From the NCBI GenBank assembly GCA_001949185.1, contig BDGG01000019.1:64892-122018 (forward strand): 57,127 bases of DNA. Reading direction: 5' to 3'. Below, piece by piece: positions 1-11,599 of the stretch. Position 1 is the first letter of the stretch; each line of letters opens with the position of its first letter. The notes beneath the pieces are model-generated. The model ran no database searches and was not told the origin of the DNA. It saw only the letters and a program-made list of their open reading frames with translations. The stretch comes from Ramazzottius varieornatus. Its lineage: Eukaryota > Tardigrada > Eutardigrada > Parachela > Ramazzottiidae. The position numbers were made by a program, and so were the translations under genes.

Positions 1-941
1 CGTTGCACCGTACCACACGCCTTAACGTACTAAAAAAGCACAAAAGCAAGGCATCCGCTGCATAGCCAACAGTACCGGCGATCAGCTGATCGTTTTGTGA
101 TCAGTCAAAGAGGCAATCAAGAAACTTCACGTCATCGCGGCGCACTGTAGCGGTCAATGGACGATCACTTCCGAACCGTCCAGTTTATTCCAGGAAGGGA
201 ATGATGACGAGGTTTTCGGCTCAGACGATAGAGGAAACTCTTCTCTATCCACCTAGAATGTGGGTTTGAGCATCAGGGGCGGCGGATTGGAAAAATCCCC
301 TCGTTAGCATGGCAGTTTGGAAAATTTCAAATTTGAAATTTTCATTGTACAGATTGCGAGCGAAATCGCACTAGCACTATTCGATACGCACAAGAACATC
401 GTGACATCATATGTAAACATTGTGCGTCTCTTTTGACACAGAGCCTACGAGACGAACTTGTTCCTATGATATCACGATGTTCTTATGTGTATCAAATTCT
501 GCTAGTGCGCTCTCGCTCGCAATCTCTATATTCTGACTTAGTTCAAGTTTTGTTGGGTTTTCCTGCTCCTACTTCCCAGCGCCTTGCTTCGGCGCTATAC
601 GAATCGTCAGATCCAGGATATTAATATCTGGAAGCAAATCACGGATTATCCAAGAGCGAGACCAGGAAGCACCGTGTTGAGCCAACGAGCGAAGATGTTG
701 CGATCTCTAACCAGCCGTAAGTAGTACCTGTCAAGTGTCAACCGGAAATGAACTTCAAGAAAATCTTTGTGGCAGTCGATCTTCGTCTCTCCTTGTTTGC
801 TCTCGATCTTAACAGACTTATCAAGTCGTTTCGTCTGTAGGCATTGGAAGCAGTCTTATTGGAACTGCAAAGCCGCCCTCGGTGCCGTGCACACTAATTG
901 CAACATCTCCCAAATTATGGACGAAGTGTCCCTCGTCCAGG
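1..941. other. Left-edge non-coding stretch
   Basis: No gene could be supported here. The stretch holds a hairpin element at 351-525 (listed separately) and a short palindrome around 319-346 (AAATTTCAAATTTGAAATTT). Positions 811-941 directly precede the L35 start and probably contain its 5' leader; an in-frame stop at 810-812 limits how far that coding frame could extend upstream. Confidence 0.6.
351..525. repeat. 175-bp inverted-repeat element
   Basis: The left arm begins AGATTGCGAGCGAAATCGCA and the right arm ends with its imperfect complement (TGCGCTCTCGCTCGCAATCT). The arms pair for about 65 bases on each side and together make up most of the element, so it would fold into one long hairpin. 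It carries no coding capacity. It looks like a MITE or foldback element; no clean target duplication was identified. Confidence 0.7.
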
Positions 942-1620
942 ATGTTGTCAGCGGGTTCACCTGCGCTCCCCATCGCTTGCTCATTGTTTGCTGCGTTGTC
1001 TCCTTCATCTAGCTGCGTTCTGAGGTAAGTAGAGAAACTTCCTGGGTTGGCTGAAAAATCGTGAAACAGTGGCAAGCCTGAATCGCAGTTACTTCCTTGA
1101 TTGATTTTCGGTTTGATTGGGACGTTTAAGTTGCTATGAGTCGCTTATCTCTGGGTTCCGCAGGACTTCAACGGCCGTGAAATCGCCCCTCCTCGTTCCT
1201 TCTCGGACCTTCATCAAGTTTGACGATAAAGAAGGGAGAAAGATCAGCGATCCAGACGTTTTAGAGCGATTCTACCGTCTCACTTGGGGTGGATGGATCA
1301 AGAAAAAGATGGGTTCGAACAAGCGAGTGTGGAAGATGTCGCATCGGAGGTACAGAAGGAAGGACCAGCACGTTCTTGTGAGTAAACGGTACTCGAAGAT
1401 GTTCGACCGTATGGTCACCCAGTACTACCGCCAGCCCACATACTTCATCAACGATCCCTATGAGCCCTATAACAAACGCCACGACTTGACCCATCCATAT
1501 TACGAGGACAAGAACGATGTCAGCCAACGAAAGATGTTCTTCCCTGAAATCAACCCTGCAGTCTTGGCGAAAAGGAAAGCTCTCGACGCTACACAACAGT
1601 TCTCACCCACTTATCTATGA
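942..1620 (+). CDS. MRPL35: Mitochondrial ribosomal protein bL35m
   Basis: Structural protein of the large subunit of the mitochondrial ribosome. Two exons, 942-1024 and 1164-1620, give 179 residues (human about 188). The donor is GAG|GTAAGT, the acceptor TTCCGCAG, and the phase-2 junction rebuilds an Arg codon. The first exon encodes a stretch rich in Ala, Ser, Leu and Cys, consistent with a mitochondrial import sequence. The body has the animal L35m pattern: an RFYRL segment near residue 60, a basic WKMSHRRYRRK block, then FDRMVTQYYR and the conserved NDPYEPYNKRHDL near the C-terminus. The start is the only ATG found between the upstream in-frame stop at 810 and the splice donor. An AATAAA-like signal lies near 1850. 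The neighbour on the right is convergent. Identity is firm; the exact start is less so. Confidence 0.88.
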
Positions 1621-2061
1621 ATGCCTCTTTATACTTTGACTTTTCCAGCGCGTTATTGTGCAGACTTCGTGCTTTTATATCATGCAACAGAAGAAAATCG
1701 TCACTTTGTTTCAGTATTCGTGTGAAAATAATCGGTGAAGCGGTACAGCGTTACTTTGAACGGAGAACGTATTCTGCTTGCGTTAAAATACTTGGCACAG
1801 TAAAGCACATGTAGTCATCCTGTGGAAACTATAAAACAGGAAAAAGAAGGAAATAAAACACAAAAAAATTCTTCGGTGAGAACAGACTAGAAAAAGTTTC
1901 CCCTGTCCAACGTCTAGTAAAATCACCAAACAATAAAATTCTTTTTTTCCAACGAGTTTCAACCTAACGATATGATATCAGTAACAACTTTCTTTCGGAG
2001 GATAAAATTTGGCAAAATGAACGGAAGTCGTCGTGTCAGGTGACTCAGGTCCTCGGACAAA
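1621..2061. other. Convergent 3' ends
   Basis: This stretch lies between the stops of MRPL35 (+) and the ETS gene (-). It is AT-rich with several A-runs and AATAAA-like hexamers near 1850 and 1934, as expected for two 3' untranslated regions. I see no gene in it. Confidence 0.6.
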
Positions 2062-3388
2062 TCAGTCGCGATAGTTTTCGCAGAACTGATAGACGAGCCT
2101 TGTAGACTTCTTGGTCTTCTTCATTATCCCTTTACGGTAATACTGTCGAATAGATCGAGACAGTTTGTCGTAGTTCATGGCCGGACGCGACTTTCTCAAT
2201 CCCCAGAGCTTGGAAACTGCGCCGGAATCCACAATCCGGAAAATACCTGAAAGTGCAAAAATAAACTTTGTCGCTTTTATACCCATTGAACATTGTTATT
2301 AAAACTTTCCGAACCTTCTTCTTGTTTCACCCACTGAATTATCGCCTCATACTGGCGCATGCTTAACAGCTGCTTCAGAAATTCCCAAAGTTGGATCTGG
2401 CTGGTTTTGACCGTTGTTCGTTCACCATCGTCCTCACTTCTTCCGCCAGCTGACGTCCTGCCAGACCAAACATCGGCCAACTCTTCCACGGAGTAGGTTG
2501 AAACTGCAAAAATATTGCGTTCAGGACAGCTTCGTAAAAATTTTGGTTACCAGAACAAAGGAGAAAAACAGATGTCTTCATTCCAACAAACCAGGAAGCT
2601 CCTTTAGTTGATTGGTTTGATTCATCTGCACCACTTGATTCGACAAACAGATGATGGAATCGTGATGTCAAGTTATACGTTTTGACTAGGTAAGAGTAAT
2701 GTCATAATGTAGTGTACAGTTGATGACGTAGTGCGCGAATTAACACAGCCACGGGCCTACCATGAGTCTGACAGGAATGATGAGACAAAGATGATTCCAA
2801 CGGCGGCGTTCGAACTTGATAATCCGATCCATCCGAAAGGGAGTACATGGGTGATGGTGCAGCGTACTCCTGGACTGGCATCTCCAAAGGAAAGGCCGAA
2901 GGGTTCCAGTCCTGATGAGAAGTAAGGAACAACTGCCCATTGTCCAGCTGCTGCAAGTCGAAGGCGTCCATCGGCGTCCATACCATTCCTTGTTGATCTA
3001 GCAGCATACGTTCGTGTGGTTCGCCAAAGTACTGGTGGATGTCGTGAGTGAACTGCTCTCCAAACGGGACTTCGGGAATGCATGCCAAGGGGGAGGTGAA
3101 ATCCAAGACGGAGAAGTTCGGAACCGTGGGCTGGCTGGCAGCTGTGGAAAAGCCCAGCAGCTGGTTCAGGAGCGGTGTTTCCGTCTTGACGAAGGGAGCT
3201 GAGCTCTCTTGCGATATTTCGGGAGTGTTCGTCGTGGCAGAAGACGCTCCCATCCTGGGGCACAGCGAAGAAATGCTGGGCAAAGCTGACGCCTCCTTTG
3301 TAGGTTTCTTTTCTTCGGTCCAGTTCAGTGTCGAGTAGGAGATATCGCTGCCGTCAAACTCGATCAAACCTGGAACAAAATCAGCCAT
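2062..3388 (-). CDS. SPDEF: ETS-domain transcription factor, SPDEF/PDEF type
   Basis: Sequence-specific nuclear transcription factor. Three exons on the minus strand (3388-2761, 2503-2315, 2246-2062) give 333 residues, close to human SPDEF at 335. The ETS domain fills the C-terminus: it opens with IQLWEFLKQLL in exon 2 and continues in exon 3 with GIFRIVDSGAVSKLWG and the DNA-recognition helix RPAMNYDKLSRSIRQYYRKG, which is very close to SPDEF and its insect orthologue. The phase-1 junctions rebuild Val and Gly codons. The N-terminal 200 residues are Ser/Pro/acidic and look like an activation region; I could not recognise a Pointed domain, which human SPDEF has. The start ATG sits in a strong ACCATGG context. 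An in-frame ATG at 3481 would add 31 residues. Confidence 0.88.
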
Positions 3389-3984
3389 GGTGGTGATGGG
3401 TGAAAAAAGAGAAACTGTCACTGATTTGTTGTTCTGCCGTGAAAAAAACAAACGTTCTTGCAGTTGACTGGAAATAAACATAAAAGAGGCCAGACAAGGT
3501 TTGAACAGCCCAGAAAATCAGTTCAGCTATTGGGAGCCGGAGAACAGGTGCCAAATGGACAATGAGCAAGATCGACCCTTTTATTTCGGACTTTTCCGAA
3601 GTCGTATCTTTAACTTTCAAACACGGATGTCGAGACTGTAATTACTCTGAATCGACGAGTTTTATAGCAAACATGACAAAAAATAGTGCGAAATCGAAAC
3701 AGTGCGCCCTTGTCCGTATTGTCTGACCTAAGACCTAAGTGTGGTCGCGAAGAGTTGTGAATTGTTATTCGTTCAAATAGTTCGAGAATTGCTCGAACTA
3801 GAAGTACTGCATAACAACTTATGTGCATGTAATCCAGAGAAAAACGAACACCAATCCTTGACAAAAGAAAAAAGAAACCAATGGAAGGGAGTAACAACTA
3901 CACGGCATAGACAGATGCCGATACAAACATCCTCTGAGATTCAGTTACTAGTTTTCAACAGGATCAACAAACAAAAAATGAAGA
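3389..3984. other. ETS gene upstream region
   Basis: About 600 bases between the ETS start and the stop of the Asp-rich gene, both on the minus strand. It should hold the ETS promoter or 5' leader and the 3' untranslated region of the Asp-rich gene. No specific element was recognised. Confidence 0.5.
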
Positions 3985-6900
3985 TTAGAGAGGTAATATC
4001 CTTTTTCGTCTTCTGGACTGTCCGTCACCGTTGATGGAACCGAGCTTGATGGCCACCGTTTCCGGTTCGCCATCGAACATCACATCTCTCTGAACTCTCC
4101 TGGTCCTTCCGTCGTCATCGTCGTCCAGCTGAGCGTTGTGAGAGTGCTTCTGTGGAACGATAACAAACGTTCGAATTCGTCTTCAAATAGCAGTTTTGTC
4201 ACCGAAGTGAGAGAACTCAAAGTGTGAAGTCATGAGGAACTGTCAGTTAGCTTTCATACCTTCCGTCTATAATGTTTGTGGCTCTTCCTGTGCCTCTTCA
4301 TACCATCGTCATCATCCATATCCAACTGTGGACGCGCTGCTATATGATTCTGCAGGAAAAAAACAGTGGGTCATCGAAAAATTTCATTGTCGAAGCCGGT
4401 AAAAAAAGCTTGATGAATGTGTAACTGGGAGCTGGGCAAACCAACTTGAGTGGCGCACGCTTCAAGCAAATATCAACGACAACGTGCGCCACTCGCGATG
4501 ACGTTTTCTATACGGTTCGTTTGCCGACCTTCCTTACTGTTGGGTTAGTTTGTCTTCCCCATCTCAAACGGACTGCTTGTGGCTACACCGAAGAGTGATC
4601 CATGGGTACAAAGGGTCACGGAGTGGCCACAAGCAGACCGTTACGCCCATCAGTTCCCCAGCCAGCACAGCCAAGGTCGCTAGCTGCCATCCCCACTCCG
4701 TGCCCCTCTCCCCCACGTCCTCCTTCTTGTCAGCCACCAAGCTTGTACTCTTTAGCCAACCTGTTTAATTTCTTTATCCAGGGAGTCCTCCTTTTCTTCT
4801 TCCTCCTCCTCATCCTTATCGTCATCCTCAGTGGCCATGTCGTTCTGTTCGACAACCTTCTCCTCTGCCTTGTCCTTATTCTTCTGTTCCTCTTCTTGTT
4901 TCTGTTCGCTCTCTCTCTTCTTGTCGGCTTGTACGACTGGCTGAACCTTCGCTAATGCCTCTTTCTGCGAAGGACCTTTCAAGTCCGCCGCCAGCTCGAT
5001 TTTCTTCTTGTCCTTTTTGTTATTTTGATTGTCTAATTTTATCTGATGTGTGTTACCGAACTCAAAGTTCTTCGCATTCGCGGTATGCTGACCACGCCTT
5101 CTTTTGTTCCTAGAAATCGCCGCTGAATTCAGGTTTATGTTCAGTGTGAGAATGTTTCGAATTTCTTCGTGGTGCTTGTGTTTTCTGTGTCTGTATTCGC
5201 GTGATATGTGATGTGGTTGAGAAGGGTGGTTTGGTAGTCGATGCGGATGCGGATGCGGAAGCGGATGCGCTCTTCTGTGGGTCGGGGGATGTGGGCGTCT
5301 TCTGTGCAACGAAAAAGGAGACGATCGGGTAGAAGAGTGGGAGAGGGAGTGGTGATGTGGTCTGTCGTGATGACCGTGGCCGCGACTTGGCTGAATGATG
5401 GCTTGGGTACCTGGAGGGAACAGCGGACCCAAGACAGCAACTTCCCTAATAAAGCTGATGTCTTCCTGAAAACGCGGCAAAAAATACGGAATAAAATGAA
5501 GTCAGTACAACCCTCCAGCGAAGGTTCAGTATATTAGGGACGCGGGCAAATGAACTGAACCAGATTGATTCCCAACTCGCGCAGGCTCTCACCTAATCAC
5601 AATAACAGCGTGCGCCACTCGAAAGAACGATGAGGCTAAATTCATTTGCTCCCGTCCCATTTATTTCCGATTATCTTTTCTCCACCAGTTTTTAGAGCCA
5701 ATAGTATTCTGATCATCTCACGCGAAACATTCATGAAAACAACTATTTTTTCCAAGTCTGATTCTAAAGTTTAACTAAAATATTTACCTACTGTAAATAT
5801 TCGCTGCATCCGCGCAGTACGTACTCGTACGTGACGATGCACCCCTGTAGGGGGTTACGCAATCCGTGGACCGGGACTGTACTTCACTTGTACGATGACG
5901 TGTTCCGCGGACGCAGCGAATATTTACACTAGGTATTTCCGTATTTTCAAGAGAGAAATTGACCACCAGAAACCCTGTTTCTTAATTATAATTATGTTGT
6001 AATTTTCTCCTGTTTATAATTTTCACAAAGATGTAAGTTCGTTCAGTTTGAGGATAAGTGCGTACCTGAACGTCGGCCGTGTCGGCGCTGTCCAGTTCGG
6101 CAAAGTCTCTCTGAAGCTTAGTGGTTTCCGGCGCTTTGGTTGTAGTGGTCTTTGGTCCCTTGGCCCTGAACGACGGCTTCGGTACTGGTTTGGATTTCTT
6201 CGTGGCTTTTACATTCCCTCCTCTGTAGTTAGGTCCAGCGGCAACTGGCAACTTCTTGTCTGCGCTGGTTACCGAGTGCGCTCCTCCTTTACGGTTGAGG
6301 TGCGCCCAAATGGCGTTCTCTTTCGCGGCCTTATCCCGCAGATTCTTCTCCTTCCTCGTCTACAAAAGACAGAACATTTGAGTGGATGCCAATAGGAAAT
6401 AGTCACTTGGCAGGCCGTGCGGACGAAAAATGACGTCAGTGCAGTGAATTGCGATTGAACACTGAGCGGTCCTGAGTTGTGAATAACGCAATGCATCTGG
6501 TTTCTACAGTGTACGACAAAATAAGCCGTTAAAAATGGGTGTTGGAGGGAGCAAGATGGACGAAGCCAATGAAATTTGCGCATGCAGCACACTTTGATTC
6601 TCATTGGCTGAGTCATAAGTAAGCTCCAGCTGCAGTATTACGCCCATTTTTAACGGTTAATTTTGTCGTACACTGTACTTTGTTATACCATTACGAGTTT
6701 CAACTGGTGATTTATGTCTGTCATCCGCTGTCCGTTCATACTCCGATCTCAACCACATATATCCAGATGCACAGTAGGGGTTCCCTTGTGGAACTAGTTG
6801 AAAACTGGAGCTCGGTTTGAGAGAGATGACCTCGAAAAGTCATGCGAGGAAATCAACAGCTGCTGTTCAGAACCAAAATCGACCGGCTAGAGTGGAGAAG

Positions 6901-9900
6901 ACGAAGCAGCAAAATGACTATGTTCTACTGGCATCGAGCTTCGCCCTTTGCGCTTTTGCCCTTAACGGCGTGCCAAGTGACTATCGGGATGGTATTGGTA
7001 AAGCATGCCTTACACAAAAATCAGCAAAAATAATCTCAATCCATACAGTACCAAGTCCAGCTACCGTACCGCATTCGGAATTCAGCTTCAGTTAAAAACA
7101 TTGTTCGGACGCTCGGCGCACGAACTTGACAGGGCTGTTGTCCTCAGCTGATTACACAGAGAGTGTGCGCCACTTAGACAAAACTGGCGACGAGTTCGCT
7201 CGCCTAGCTTCCATCTGCCAAAAAGCGCAAGATCTGCGACTAGAAAAGACTGAACGTCGATCTTCGGGTGTGGTTTCAGGAGAAAGTGCCGAATCATCGA
7301 GCCATTCTAAATTCATTACGTGTTATCCACAATGAACGTACCTCTTTTTTCTCGGCATCCTTCGGGTCCGCCGGTTGATCGTACAACCTAGCTTCTTTTT
7401 CTACCAAATCGTTCTGTTGTTCGGTCGCTTCCTCCTCCCCGTCATCATCGTCGTCAGCCATGGCCTCACCGTCGTCGTCGTCTTGGAACTGCTGGGACTG
7501 TTGACCATCGTCGTCATCTTGGAACTGCGCACCATCATCGTCGTCCTGAAACTGCTGTTCGCCGTCGTCGTCGTCGTCGTCCTGGAATTGCTCACTGCTT
7601 TCGATGTCCATCAGAGTTTCTCCGACGTCATCATCGTCCGTCAGGGTGTTACCGTCGTCGCTGTCATCAACCATCAGTTGCTCTTGCTCCCACACGGGCT
7701 TCTTCGTGGGGATAGAGGTTGTAGTGGTGGTCGAAGAAGTGGTCGTTGTGGTCGGGGAACCACCTAAAAACTCAGAGAAACTGACATGAGATCTTCTTCA
7801 AGTTTCTGCCACCTTTTTTCTGGAATCTCATCATATGAATTTTTAAACTCAAACTTAAAACTCAAAAAACTAATCTTGATGTTGGAAAATCTGGGAGCTC
7901 GCAAAAAAACTCGAGAAGACTGTTTTCCCAAGTGGCAGACGTTACTGGTGTTGTCGGCTAAGGACGTGCGCCACTTGGAAAAAACAGCTTGTCGAGTTTG
8001 TTGCCGAAATCCCGTCTACACTTCAAGCTTACCAGAGATACTGGACGAGTTGTTCACGACCGTTAAATTCTGTGACGTTTGTTGCCCGCCATTCTGTGGA
8101 AGAAAACTCGAATCAATCCGATCATATTCTAACACGAACAAAAACTCGAATGGTTCCACGTACCTTATTGAAGGCATAGTTGCTGTCACCGTCATCCTGG
8201 AACTGTTCTTGGTCGTTCTGGTAGCCCTCATCATCTAACAGTTCACCGCCATTGTCCATGACCACGTCGGCCCTGTCCTCGTCTTCGCTGATGGTCTGCA
8301 TAGCACCGTCCCCGTCATCCCCTTCCTGCAGCTGAACGTTATCTTCCTGGTTGCGCTTCTGTTCGGCGGTGCTATCGTCGTCATCGTCGAACTTTTGGGC
8401 CTGAGCACCGTCATCATCGTCCTGGAACTGCTTATCGGCCTGGTTTTTCGTCCCGTCATCATCGTCCTGGGTGAAAACAATTTTGGTGAAGGATAAAATT
8501 TCACGAACTTACGATCAAAGAAACTCTCACTGGAATTCATCATTTTTCAATTCAACTGGAAGCTCATCAGAAAAAAAAAACTCACCAAAATAGTATTTCG
8601 AGGTAAAGCATATTCTCAGTCCTGCTAGCAGAAAGCGTGCGCCACTTGGGACAGATCTTGTAAAAATCTATGTTGAATGAGCTTTATCTTCGAAAAGTTG
8701 AATTTTGACTCACTTGAAATTCTTGATCAGTATTCTCGCCATCATCGTCATCTTGAAACTGTTCCTTTTCCTCCCCATCATCATCATCGGCGTCAAACTG
8801 CAGACTCTCCGCCTTCTCTTCCTCCTCGTCTTCTTCACCTTCCATCTCACCATCGAATATCTGCCTCAGCAATTCCTGGTCCTGCTTGACCTGTGCGTTA
8901 TGACTGGCTTTCTGGCTAGCCGCTTCCTGTGCTGCTCTCTCCTGGTCCAGTCTATCCTTCACCTCCCGAATGCGTTTGAGTCTCTGGACGTTCGAGTCTT
9001 CCGTGTTACAATCGAAAGCGGAGGTGGGAAGAGCGGCATCTTCACGTTTCTGTCGAGTGGTACATGGCTTGGTTGGTTCTCGCTTCGTGCGGACTTTGCG
9101 GGATCGTGGAACGTTCGAGAACGCCGACCCATCCCCGTCGCTGAACTGGGCGTCGAGGAAGGACTTGTAGTCGGCCGAATGAAGTTCGGCTGACTGCGAG
9201 AGAAGTTGCTGGTCCGGAATGACGTGCTTGACTACTTTGTGCTACAGGGAAACAAAAAGCAACGTGAAATCACGTACCTGGGTACATCGACCCATGCAGC
9301 TTCCCTCATGTCGGTGTATGCAGGTTTACAAAATCAAAATGCAATCTACTTCACTCATCCTTCCACCGGAAAAATTTCCATCCCTCAATCAGGACAAGAT
9401 GTTTTCTTACGTTTTCGGGAAAAACGGTCAAATGTTGATCTCTGACGGACGACGGGTTCTTTTCATCGAAAGGCGTGAAAGTTTTTCCGTCATCGCTGAT
9501 CAACTGCCGTTCGCGTTTCAGCCGTTTCTAAAATACGACACAGCGGCGAGAAAAATTTGCGATTTGACTTCTCTCCTACGATATAAACAGGAGTAAAACA
9601 GGCTGAGCAAGACTTACCTGCAAGGTTTGATTCCCATCCGCAATCGCATTCTGCGGCGAACTCGAAGTCACGCTGCTAGCATCAGCCACTATCGGAGACG
9701 CTGTGGTTGAGCTCGCCGAAGCCGAAACGGTCGACGTGCTGCTGTTCTTTGTCTCCGTAGTGGCGTTGACGTCTCCGCCAGAATCTACAGCCGTCAGGTC
9801 GCCCACATCTTCCTCCGCGTCATCATACTCCTCTTCCTCTTCAGTTGTAGCAGAAGGATGTCTTATTGTCGTTATTTCTTCCGTCGTTTCTACAAGATCA

Positions 9901-11599
9901 GAACGGAACGCTGAATCATCTGGCCGAAGTATTGACACTAAACGATAAGGTCTTACGCGGTACTTCATCCCACATTCTCAGCATGTAAGGCACATGGTAA
10001 GCACTCAAGCCTCTGCTGTTTTCCGGACTATGTCCCTCCCTGAGCGGGAAGGGAATGGAAGACGGAATAAAAGACGGCATGGAAGAACCATAGAAAACAG
10101 TTCGAACATGATTGCGCGGTCGATCATCATCCTGGTCTTCCTCATTCTCGTTCTCTTCGTCCTCATGGTCATGTTCTTCCTCTTCGCGCACCTCCTGATA
10201 CACTTTCTGATGCTCACTTCCATGTTCATAATTTTCTTCATGCTCTTCGTGTTCTCCTTCGTCATCTTCCTCGTGGCTCTCTCCATGACCTTCCTCTTCA
10301 TGTTCTTCTTCCACTTCCAAGTGTTCACTTCCGGTAGATGCTCTCAGTCCTTGGTTACTTCGGGGGTTGAAAGTATGGGAGAAAGGGTAGGGAAGAGGCT
10401 GCTTTGGGATGGGGATTTGTTCAGAAAACAGGTGAGGAATGAGTTCCGGTGGAACACCCCGGTAGCGGTTACGGTTCGCCCACCGGTCTGGATGGTAGAT
10501 CGGCTCCGGTAGCGTTGGTTCCTCTGATAGTTGGTCCTCGGGAGAAGCCACAATCAGCACGACCTTCTGCTTACTAGTATGGTTATTCTTCTCCGATTCC
10601 ACCAACACGCTTTCTAAAAAGAAATTGCAGTCACGAACCGCATTGCAGGTATAGAGAACCATCAAATAAAAACCCCATTTCGCCTTTTTTCTACGCTAGT
10701 GCCAGTCAGATTTGTGCCAAGCACGGCCTTGTGATGTGTTTCGCAAGAAAAATGGTAAAAAAAACCCAGTATATAGACGCCCTGCATGGCACAGTCTTGC
10801 CCTGTTTTTGATCTTCTAGAAAAGGGCGGTAACTTGTCAGTGAAGAAAATAACGAACCTTCAAAGTCTCGTTGTGGAAACCGATGGAAGAAGCCGGCCAA
10901 GGCAGCTCTAACATTTTCTCTATAATCTTCGGAGTTTCCAATATGCATCCACGGCGGAAAATTCGGCCCGTAGCTCTCAGAGAGAACGGCTTCGTTCTTC
11001 GTCGGCACGAATGGTGGCTGAGAAGGTAAAAAAACGTCAGCAGTCGCACAGGGTAATTCATTCAAGGTTGCACTTACTGCATAATCATCTTCCTCTTCGT
11101 ACTCTACAGTAGCTGGACTGGGGATAGGTGGTGAATCGAGGAGCTCTTTGTAAATGTTCAGAGTCGCGGGCTTCGGCGGAATCGGATTGTGATATCGGGA
11201 TGGGATGATCGCCCTCTTTTCCGAAGGCACCTTCTTCGTGAACAGATTCTCCCGAATATACGATGCATTCATTTTCTTGTACGAAGACTCATCATCCTCC
11301 TTCGGTCTCCTACTATTCCTAAAAGGTATGTAGGAAATCTTGCCAGGTGAAGACTTGTTGAAGACTGTGCCGTTCGACAGCAGCACTAACGGCGACGAGT
11401 CTGTTCCGTTCCCGAGCGGAAGTACGTCCGTCTCGTTCCCGAAGACCGGAATCTCTGCTCCGTTCCCTACCGACGGTGAATCGGGACCTGTTTCACTCCA
11501 CTGCGTCAGATATCCCAAACCGTCATCTGATACACTGACACCGAGACATAACAAAAGAACCCATGAGGAAGGAATAAACGAGGCGCCGCCGGCAGTCAT
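3985..11599 (-). CDS. Large secreted Asp-rich, low-complexity protein
   Basis: I do not recognise this family. Twelve exons on the minus strand (11599-11078, 11017-10858, 10613-9957, 9889-9618, 9241-8714, 8466-8164, 8093-8033, 7763-7342, 6359-6066, 5465-4761, 4349-4260, 4149-3985) keep one frame across eleven introns and give 1392 residues. A hydrophobic signal peptide (SSWVLLLCLGVSVS) starts the protein. Then come many N-glycosylation sequons, a Glu/His-rich stretch (exon 3), a Thr/Ser-rich acidic stretch (exon 4), a region with RTKR and RQKR sites like those of proprotein convertases (exon 5), blocks of QFQDDDDG-type repeats (exons 5, 6, 8; variants in 11 and 12), a basic Lys/Pro/Thr region (exon 9), and a His-rich then Lys/Glu-rich region (exon 10). 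It ends in RRRKR and a few residues. It should be mostly disordered and bind calcium or other metals; a matrix or mineralisation role is only an inference. UBE2L3 starts 691 bp away in the opposite direction. Confidence 0.82.
4448..4494. repeat. Intronic GTGCGCCACTT hairpin, one core
   Basis: Core palindrome with arms GAGTGGCGCACG and CGTGCGCCACTC, in intron 10 of the Asp-rich gene. Its outer arms are degraded compared with other copies of the family. Confidence 0.75.
5792..5928. repeat. 137-bp inverted-repeat element
   Basis: Ends TGTAAATATTCGCTGC and GCAGCGAATATTTACA are exact complements. It sits in intron 9 of the Asp-rich gene, has no coding content and resembles a MITE. Inside, a shorter GTACGTACTCGTACGT stretch is partly self-complementary. 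Confidence 0.75.
6507..6675. mobile_element. Mariner-like MITE, copy 1
   Basis: The terminal repeats (CAGTGTACGACAAAAT at the left, its complement at the right) continue inward through a block reading GTTAAAAATGGGTGTTGGAG. TA dinucleotides flank both ends, the target site of Tc1/mariner transposases. A second copy with the same ends and the same internal AATGAAATTTGCGCATGC lies at 44930-45099. It is too short to encode a transposase. It is located in intron 8 of the Asp-rich gene. Confidence 0.78.
7893..8013. repeat. Intronic GTGCGCCACTT hairpin, full unit
   Basis: This is one of the complete copies. The outer arm is GGGAGCTCGCAAAAAAACTCG on the left and its near complement on the right (CGAGTTTGTTGCCGAAATCCC). 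The core runs CCAAGTGGCAGACG to CGTGCGCCACTTGG at 7928-7978. It lies in intron 7 of the Asp-rich gene. Half-copies of the core occur near 5609-5620, 7163-7176 and 8634-8650 in other introns of the same gene. Confidence 0.8.

Noticed and set aside
767-1012. Open frame of 81 codons before MRPL35.
   Set aside because: The MRPL35 first exon uses a different frame of the same stretch and gives a proper splice junction; this frame has no homology that I can see.
4602-4955. Plus-strand frame with a hydrophobic, membrane-like segment (LLFFFLLLILIVIL).
   Set aside because: It is the mirror of the Lys/Glu-rich exon 10 of the Asp-rich gene and has no splice or start support.
7375-7767. Plus-strand open frame rich in Val, Leu and Ile opposite the Asp-rich exon 8.
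   Set aside because: It is the complement of GAC/GAT repeats; the minus-strand frame has matching splice sites and phases.
9994-10512. Plus-strand frame of 172 codons with hydrophobic runs that could be read as a membrane protein.
   Set aside because: It is antisense to the Glu/His-rich exon 3, which joins in phase to its neighbours.
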